Assembly (NCBI GenBank): GCA_946479745.1
Contig: CAMLGZ010000011.1
Location: 40,173 to 104,172, forward strand
From: an uncultured Pseudoxanthomonas sp.
GTDB lineage: Bacteria > Pseudomonadota > Gammaproteobacteria > Xanthomonadales > Xanthomonadaceae
Length of the DNA stretch: 64,000 nucleotides
Reading direction: 5' to 3'
Below, in pieces: positions 59,350-64,000 of the stretch. The position numbers and the translations under genes were made by a program. Below the pieces are notes generated by a model. That model made no database searches. It was not told the origin of the DNA and worked only from the letters and a program-made list of their open reading frames with translations. Every line of letters starts with the position of its first letter. The first letter of the stretch is position 1.

Positions 59350-62300
59350 GCCCGCCGACCGATGGCGTTTCGCCTTCCAGTTTCTCCAATTCGTGCGCCA
59401 CGGATTCGGGCGACTTGGTAAACGGTGCCAGCAGCGTGTAGGCCGCCGGCACCACCAGCAGCGACAGCACGGTGGAAAACGCAACGCCGAACACCACCAC
59501 CACACCAATGGTCGCGCGGCTGGCCGAACCTGGTCCACCCGCCAGAATCAGCGGCACCGCGCCCATGATGGTGGCAATGGAGGTCATCAGGATGGGGCGA
59601 AGGCGTACCGAACACGATTCGATGATCGCCTGGTGCACGCTACGGCCTTCGTCGCGCAGCTGGTTGGCGAATTCCACGATCAGGATGCCGTTCTTGGCCG
59701 CCAATCCGACCAGCATGACGATGCCGATCTGACTGAAGAGGTTCATGGTGCCGCCGGTGATCCACAAGCCCAGCAGCGCGCCCAGCACGCCCAGCGGTAC
59801 GGTCAGCATGATGCCCAGCGGATGGATGAAACTTTCGAACTGCGCGGCCAGCGCCAGGTAGACGATCAGCAGCGCCAGCGCGAAGGTGAACAACACTGCG
59901 CCGCCGGCCTCCTGGAATTCCCGCGACTCGCCCTTCCAGTCGATCTGCGCATGTTCGGGAAGCTCTTCGGCCACTACCTGCTGGGTCCAAGCGATGGCTT
60001 CGCCCAGCGGGTAGCCGGGTGCCAGGCCTGCGGAAATGGTGATCGCACGCAGACGGTTGAAGCGGTTGAGCGAACCCGGTTCGGCCAGTTCGCTCAAGGT
60101 CACCAGGTTGGACAGCGGCACCAGCTCGCCGGTGCTGGAACGCACCTGGATGGCCTGCAGATCGGTGGGACTGGCGCGGCCGGCGCGGTCGGCCTGCACC
60201 AGCACGTCGTATTCCTCGCCGCTGTCGACGAAGGTGGTGACCTGGCGTGAACCCATCATGGTTTCCAGCGCGCGGCCGATCTCCGACACCGACACGCCCA
60301 GGTCTGCGGCGCGCGCGCGGTCGATGTTCACCCGCATTTGCGGGCGCGTTTCCTTGTAGTCGGAATCCGGGCCGACGAAACCCGGGTTGTCCTGCATCTT
60401 CTGCAACAACAAGTCGCGCCATTGCGCGATCTCCGCGTAATCCGGCCCGCCCAGCACCAGATTGAAAGGTTGGCCGCGCGACCGCACCAGGCCGCCACTG
60501 ACCTGGGTGCGCGCACGCGAGCCGGTTAGCACGGACAATTTCTTCTGCACGTCGGCGGCGACATCGGCGGTGCTTTCGCTGCGCTTGTCCCAGTCCTGCA
60601 GGAAGATGGTGGCGCGGCCGGTGTGCATTTCCTCGCTGGCGCCGAAGCTTCCCGGTACGCGCGGGTTGGCGCGCTGGATCGGCTGGTCGCCGCCGATCAT
60701 CGGCGCCAGGATCTTCTCCACCTGCTGCATCTGCCCGACCGTGTAGTCGAAACCGGCACCTTCCGGCCCGTCGATCATCACCTGGAACGAGCCGCGGTCT
60801 TCGGCCGGCGCCAGTTCGGAAGGAATGAAGCGGAACAGCACCACGGCACAGACCATCGCCACGACCATCAGGCCACCGAACATCCAGCTGCGATGCACGG
60901 TCTTTTCCAGCACGTGACCATAGCCGCGGCTGAGCTTGTCGAACTGGCGGTTGACCCAGCCATGTACGCGGTTCGGCTTCTCTTTGGCGTGCGGCTTGAG
61001 CAGCTTGGACGACATCATCGGCGTCAGCGACAAGGCGACGAAAGCGGAGATGGCCACCGCTGCCGCCAGCGCCACCGACAGCTCGCGGAACAAGCGACCG
61101 GTGTTGCCTTCCAAAAATCCTACCGGCAGGAACACCGCGATCAGCACCGCGGTAGTCGCGAGCACCGCGAAAGCGACCTGCGCAGTGCCGCGCTTGGCCG
61201 CCACCAGCGGCGGTTCGCCCAGGTCCACGCGGCGCTGGATGTTCTCCACCACCACGATGGCGTCGTCCACCACCAGACCGATACAGAGCACCAGTGCGAG
61301 CAAGGTCAGCAAGTTGATCGAGAAACCGAACGCATACAGCGCTATGAATGCCGCGATCAGGCACACCGGCACCGTGACCGCCGGAATCAACGCCGCACGC
61401 ACGCTGCCCAGGAACAGCCAGATCACCAGCAGCACCAGCACGATGCCTTCCAGCAGGGTTTCATAGACGCGGTCCACCGCCGCATCGATGAAGGTGGTGG
61501 TGTCGAAGGCGACGAAGATCTGCGTGCCCTTGGGCAGGGAGGAACGGATCTTGTCGGCCTCTTCGCGCACCGCGTGGGCCACGTCCAGGCTGTTGGCGGT
61601 GGACGTCTTGACCACGCCGAGCCCGACATTGGGCACGCCGTTACTTCGGAAATAGGCGCGCCGTTCCTCCGAACCCAGCTCCACCTTGGCCACGTCGCCC
61701 AGCCGCACCACGTAGCCGTCGGCGCCCTTGCCGAGCGGGATCTGGGCGAAATCCTCGGGCTTCTGGTAGTTGCGCGTGACCCGCAGGGTGAAGTCGCGGT
61801 CGGCCGATTCTATGCGGCCGGCCGGCGGTTCCACATTTTCTCGCGACAGCGCGTCTTCCACGTCGCCGACCGCCAAGCCGCGTGCGGCCAGCTGATCGCG
61901 GTCCAGCCAGATGCGCATGGCGTAGCGCTGCTGGCCGCCGATGCGCACCTGCGCCACGCCGTCGATGCTGGAAAGCCGGTCGGTGATGTAGCGCTCGGCG
62001 TAATCGCTCAGCTGCAGCGTGTCCATCGTGCTGGAGCTCATGTTGAGCCAGATGATGGGGTCGGCGTCGCTTTCGACCTTGGCGATCTCCGGCTGCTCGG
62101 CTTCCTCGGGCATGCGGGAGATCACCCGGCTGACCGCGTCGCGCACGTCGTTGGCGGCGGCCTCGATGTCGCGCGAAAGATTGAACTCGATGCTGATGTT
62201 GGAACGGCCATTGGCGCTGCGCGATTCGATGGTGTTGACGCCTTCGATGCCCGACAGCGCGTCTTCCAGCACCTGGGTGATGCGGGTTTCCACTACCGAG

Positions 62301-62467
62301 GCCGATGCGCCCCGATAGTCCACCGACACCGACACGATGGGCGGATCGATCGCCGGCAGTTCGCGCAGCGTCAGGCGGGTGAACGACATCACGCCCAGCA
62401 CGATCAGCAACAGGCTCATCACCACGGCGAACACCGGGCGCTTGATCGAAAGATCGGAAAGCTTCAT
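59342..62467 (-). CDS. RND efflux pump, inner-membrane transporter (HAE1 type)
   Basis: The product has 1,041 residues, full length for the family. It has an N-terminal helix (RPVFAVVMSLLLIVLGVMSF), two large periplasmic loops and 12 helices. The proton-relay Asp pair is in GLVVDDAIVVVENIQRR (helix 4), and helix 10 has LVGLAAKNGILIVEFANQL with its Lys. It works with the adaptor 5 bases upstream and with an outer-membrane channel encoded elsewhere. The sequence is closest in feel to the MdtB/MdtC- and MexK-like branch; the substrate is not readable. Confidence 0.94.
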   Translation of the reverse strand: MKLSDLSIKRPVFAVVMSLLLIVLGVMSFTRLTLRELPAIDPPIVSVSVDYRGASASVVETRITQVLEDALSGIEGVNTIESRSANGRSNISIEFNLSRDIEAAANDVRDAVSRVISRMPEEAEQPEIAKVESDADPIIWLNMSSSTMDTLQLSDYAERYITDRLSSIDGVAQVRIGGQQRYAMRIWLDRDQLAARGLAVGDVEDALSRENVEPPAGRIESADRDFTLRVTRNYQKPEDFAQIPLGKGADGYVVRLGDVAKVELGSEERRAYFRSNGVPNVGLGVVKTSTANSLDVAHAVREEADKIRSSLPKGTQIFVAFDTTTFIDAAVDRVYETLLEGIVLVLLVIWLFLGSVRAALIPAVTVPVCLIAAFIALYAFGFSINLLTLLALVLCIGLVVDDAIVVVENIQRRVDLGEPPLVAAKRGTAQVAFAVLATTAVLIAVFLPVGFLEGNTGRLFRELSVALAAAVAISAFVALSLTPMMSSKLLKPHAKEKPNRVHGWVNRQFDKLSRGYGHVLEKTVHRSWMFGGLMVVAMVCAVVLFRFIPSELAPAEDRGSFQVMIDGPEGAGFDYTVGQMQQVEKILAPMIGGDQPIQRANPRVPGSFGASEEMHTGRATIFLQDWDKRSESTADVAADVQKKLSVLTGSRARTQVSGGLVRSRGQPFNLVLGGPDYAEIAQWRDLLLQKMQDNPGFVGPDSDYKETRPQMRVNIDRARAADLGVSVSEIGRALETMMGSRQVTTFVDSGEEYDVLVQADRAGRASPTDLQAIQVRSSTGELVPLSNLVTLSELAEPGSLNRFNRLRAITISAGLAPGYPLGEAIAWTQQVVAEELPEHAQIDWKGESREFQEAGGAVLFTFALALLIVYLALAAQFESFIHPLGIMLTVPLGVLGALLGLWITGGTMNLFSQIGIVMLVGLAAKNGILIVEFANQLRDEGRSVHQAIIESCSVRLRPILMTSIATIMGAVPLILAGGPGSASRATIGVVVVFGVAFSTVLSLLVVPAAYTLLAPFTKSPESVAHELEKLEGETPSVGGHG

Positions 62468-62472
62468 CCGGG

Positions 62473-63564
62473 TCAGCCTTGTGCGCGGGCCGGCGTTTTT
62501 GCCGCAGGCGCAGCGTCGGCCTTGCCCTCGACTATCTTGCTGCCGGGCCGCAGCTTGCCGGTTCCATCGATCACGATGCGGTCGCCCGCCTCAAGCCCCG
62601 ACACCACTTCGGCCTTGCCCGAACTACGCGTACCCACCTCGACCCTGGGTTGCTCGACGCTGCCGTCGGCCTTAACGCGGAAAACGAAAGTGTCGCGGCC
62701 CACCTGCACCAGGGCGATTTCCGGCAGCACCAGCGCCTGGCGCTCCGGCCGCGACAACTGCACCTGCATCAACATGCCCGGACGCAGCACCCGGTCGGGA
62801 TTGGGGAAGTCGCCGCGCACGGTGACCGCGCGGGTGGCGGTATCGATGCGCGCATCGATGGTGCTCACCGTCCCTTCGAAATCGCGGTCCGGATAGGAAT
62901 TGCTGCGCGCGCGGATCGACTGGCCGATCGCCAAGGTCGCCAGCTGCGCTTCGGGGACCGGGAAATCCACGTAGACACGCGAAATGTCGTCGAGAGTGGC
63001 GATCACCGTGGTCGGAGTGATCAGGGCGCCGGGGCTGACCTGGCGGATGCCGAGCACGCCGGAAAACGGTGCGCGCACGCTGCGGTCGCCGATATCCGAA
63101 CGCATCTGCTGCACGCGGGCCAGCGCGGCGTCGCGGATGGATTTCTGCGTATCCAGCGAAGCGCGCGCCACCAGCTGCTGATTGGCCAACGAAACCTGGC
63201 GCTTGTACAACTGGTCGGCTTCGGCAAAGGTCGCCTGTGCAGCGACCAGCGCGGCTTGCTGCGAATCGCCGCGCAAAGTGATGAGCGGCGCACCTGCTTT
63301 CACTTCCTGGCCGCTTTCGAAATGCACCGCCTGCACCGCTTCGCTGACCTTGGAAGTGAGCGTGACCGATTCGCGCGCCTTGGCTGTCCCGATGGCCTGC
63401 AGGGTGTCGCTCCAGGCCGACGGCTGCACCACCAGCGTGGTGACCGGGATGGGCTGGGAAGCTGCCGCGTCGCCGCGCGAAGCGGCTTTGTCCTTGCCGC
63501 AGGCAGCGAGCAGCGAGACCATCATGGCCAGCAGCACAACGCGCGCGCCCGGTCGGATCGGCAT
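62473..63564 (-). CDS. RND efflux periplasmic adaptor (membrane fusion lipoprotein)
   Basis: The product has 363 residues with a lipobox (VSLLAACGK). Its domains, in order, are a lipoyl half (VHFESGQEVKAGAPLITLRG), a coiled-coil hairpin (about 100-165), the second lipoyl half (VRAPFSGVLGIRQVSPGALI), a beta barrel, and a membrane-proximal domain ending GDRIVIDGTGKLRPGSKIV. It links the pump to the outer-membrane channel. It is the first gene of the efflux operon; GGAAAAG precedes the ATG. Confidence 0.93.
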   Translation of the reverse strand: MPIRPGARVVLLAMMVSLLAACGKDKAASRGDAAASQPIPVTTLVVQPSAWSDTLQAIGTAKARESVTLTSKVSEAVQAVHFESGQEVKAGAPLITLRGDSQQAALVAAQATFAEADQLYKRQVSLANQQLVARASLDTQKSIRDAALARVQQMRSDIGDRSVRAPFSGVLGIRQVSPGALITPTTVIATLDDISRVYVDFPVPEAQLATLAIGQSIRARSNSYPDRDFEGTVSTIDARIDTATRAVTVRGDFPNPDRVLRPGMLMQVQLSRPERQALVLPEIALVQVGRDTFVFRVKADGSVEQPRVEVGTRSSGKAEVVSGLEAGDRIVIDGTGKLRPGSKIVEGKADAAPAAKTPARAQG

Positions 63565-63600
63565 GTCTTTTCCGTAATCGTGGTTATTTCCGGAGTTTAC

Positions 63601-63640
63601 CGGTCCACGGTTAACGCTTGGGGCAATAAACCGTTGACCG
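63601..63640. promoter_or_regulatory. Imperfect inverted repeat upstream of the efflux operon
   Basis: CGGTCCACGGTT (63601-63612) pairs with AACCGTTGACCG (63629-63640) with one mismatch. It lies 36 bases upstream of the adaptor start. No T run follows on the minus strand, so an operator is more likely than a terminator. Confidence 0.4.
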
Positions 63641-63685
63641 GGGCATGACTAAAGACCCTTGTGGCCAAGCGCGGCGCGGATAGCG

Positions 63686-64000
63686 TCAGCGCAGGCCCAG
63701 TTTCTCCAGCACCTGCGCCGCGAGTCTTTCCGGAGTGTCGCTGCCCGCATCCAGGCGCAGCTCGGCATGCTCGGGGACTTCGTAGGGAGAGTCGATACCG
63801 GTGAAGTTGGGAATCTGCCCCGCGCGCGCCTTGCGGTACAGACCCTTCACGTCACGTTCCTCGGCCAGCGCCAGCGGCACATCGACGTAGATCTCCATGA
63901 ACTCGCCGTCCTCGAATCGTGCGCGTGCCATCTGGCGTTCGGCGCGGAACGGCGAGATGAAGCTGACCAGCACGATCAGGCCGGCGTCGGTCATGAGCTT
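63686..64000 (-). CDS. cysC: Adenylylsulfate kinase (CysC domain), C-terminal part
   Basis: Only the last 104 residues are inside the window; the gene continues to the right. [35 protein letters not shown] and [20 protein letters not shown] are diagnostic of APS kinase, which phosphorylates adenylylsulfate to PAPS in sulfate assimilation. In xanthomonads this domain is often fused to CysN, which I cannot check here. It is upstream of the efflux operon on the same strand, 121 bases away. Confidence 0.9.
   Translation of the reverse strand, partial: KLMTDAGLIVLVSFISPFRAERQMARARFEDGEFMEIYVDVPLALAEERDVKGLYRKARAGQIPNFTGIDSPYEVPEHAELRLDAGSDTPERLAAQVLEKLGLR

Noticed and set aside
1..64000. CRISPR arrays, rRNA genes, phage structural genes, complete insertion sequences
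   Set aside because: I looked for regularly spaced short repeats, rRNA signatures and transposase or capsid motifs and found none.

Overview
The window is GC-rich chromosomal DNA from a gammaproteobacterium, most likely of the Lysobacteraceae (Xanthomonadaceae). The signs are TonB-dependent receptors of the Xanthomonas-Caulobacter type, the order thiS-thiG-trmB, an EstA-like GDSL autotransporter, and dispersed palindromes with a terminal GTAG that resemble the SMAG repeats of Stenotrophomonas. I cannot name the genus. There are about 48 credible protein genes, one tRNA gene and several dispersed repeats. The long open frames antisense to real genes come from the high GC content and are left out.

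Region 1 (1-12.8 kb) is a three-gene minus-strand operon of very large surface proteins: a 2,680-residue protein with about a dozen DUF11-like repeats and C-terminal OmpA domains, a 1,242-residue outer-membrane barrel protein, and the start of a CshA-like secreted adhesin cut by the window edge. Region 2 (13.1-27 kb) is a glycan utilisation locus. It has a TonB receptor, a GH27 glycosidase, a DeoR-type regulator, a secreted amidohydrolase, and an operon of GH36 glycosidase, DMT permease, KbaZ/AgaZ protein, AgaS and a BadF-type sugar kinase. The last genes point to N-acetylgalactosamine or galactosamine, so the two glycosidases probably release terminal alpha-linked GalNAc or Gal. An eroded copy of a TonB receptor tail lies beside it.

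Region 3 (27-31.2 kb) is an AT-richer accessory stretch with small genes: a CsrA paralogue coupled to an unknown protein, TPR and Sel1-like proteins, a glycine-rich secreted protein, and a 68-residue peptide gene with its own terminator. Region 4 (31.2-44.9 kb) looks like a regulon for D-amino acids, N-acyl-D-amino acids or small peptides. It holds a TonB receptor, a DUF1611 protein (DgcN type), an inner-membrane permease, two serine hydrolases, an enolase-superfamily epimerase or racemase (DgcA type), a POT peptide transporter and a D-aminoacylase-like lipoprotein. A divergent XRE-cupin regulator sits at one end. Three copies of one palindrome lie at the two operon promoters and before the regulator, which ties the genes together.

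Region 5 (44.9-47.9 kb) is a small islet with an astacin-like protease and a lipoprotein. A tRNA-Gly(CCC) gene bounds one side and a copy of its 3' end bounds the other. Region 6 (47.9-64 kb) is mostly core: the autotransporter esterase, thiS, thiG, trmB, an SLC13 permease, ACT-domain and Rieske proteins, a FAH-family hydrolase, mscL, an M28 peptidase, a TrmH-family methyltransferase, a GNAT acetyltransferase, an RND efflux pump with its adaptor, and the end of an APS kinase gene. Several families of inverted repeats sit between these genes.
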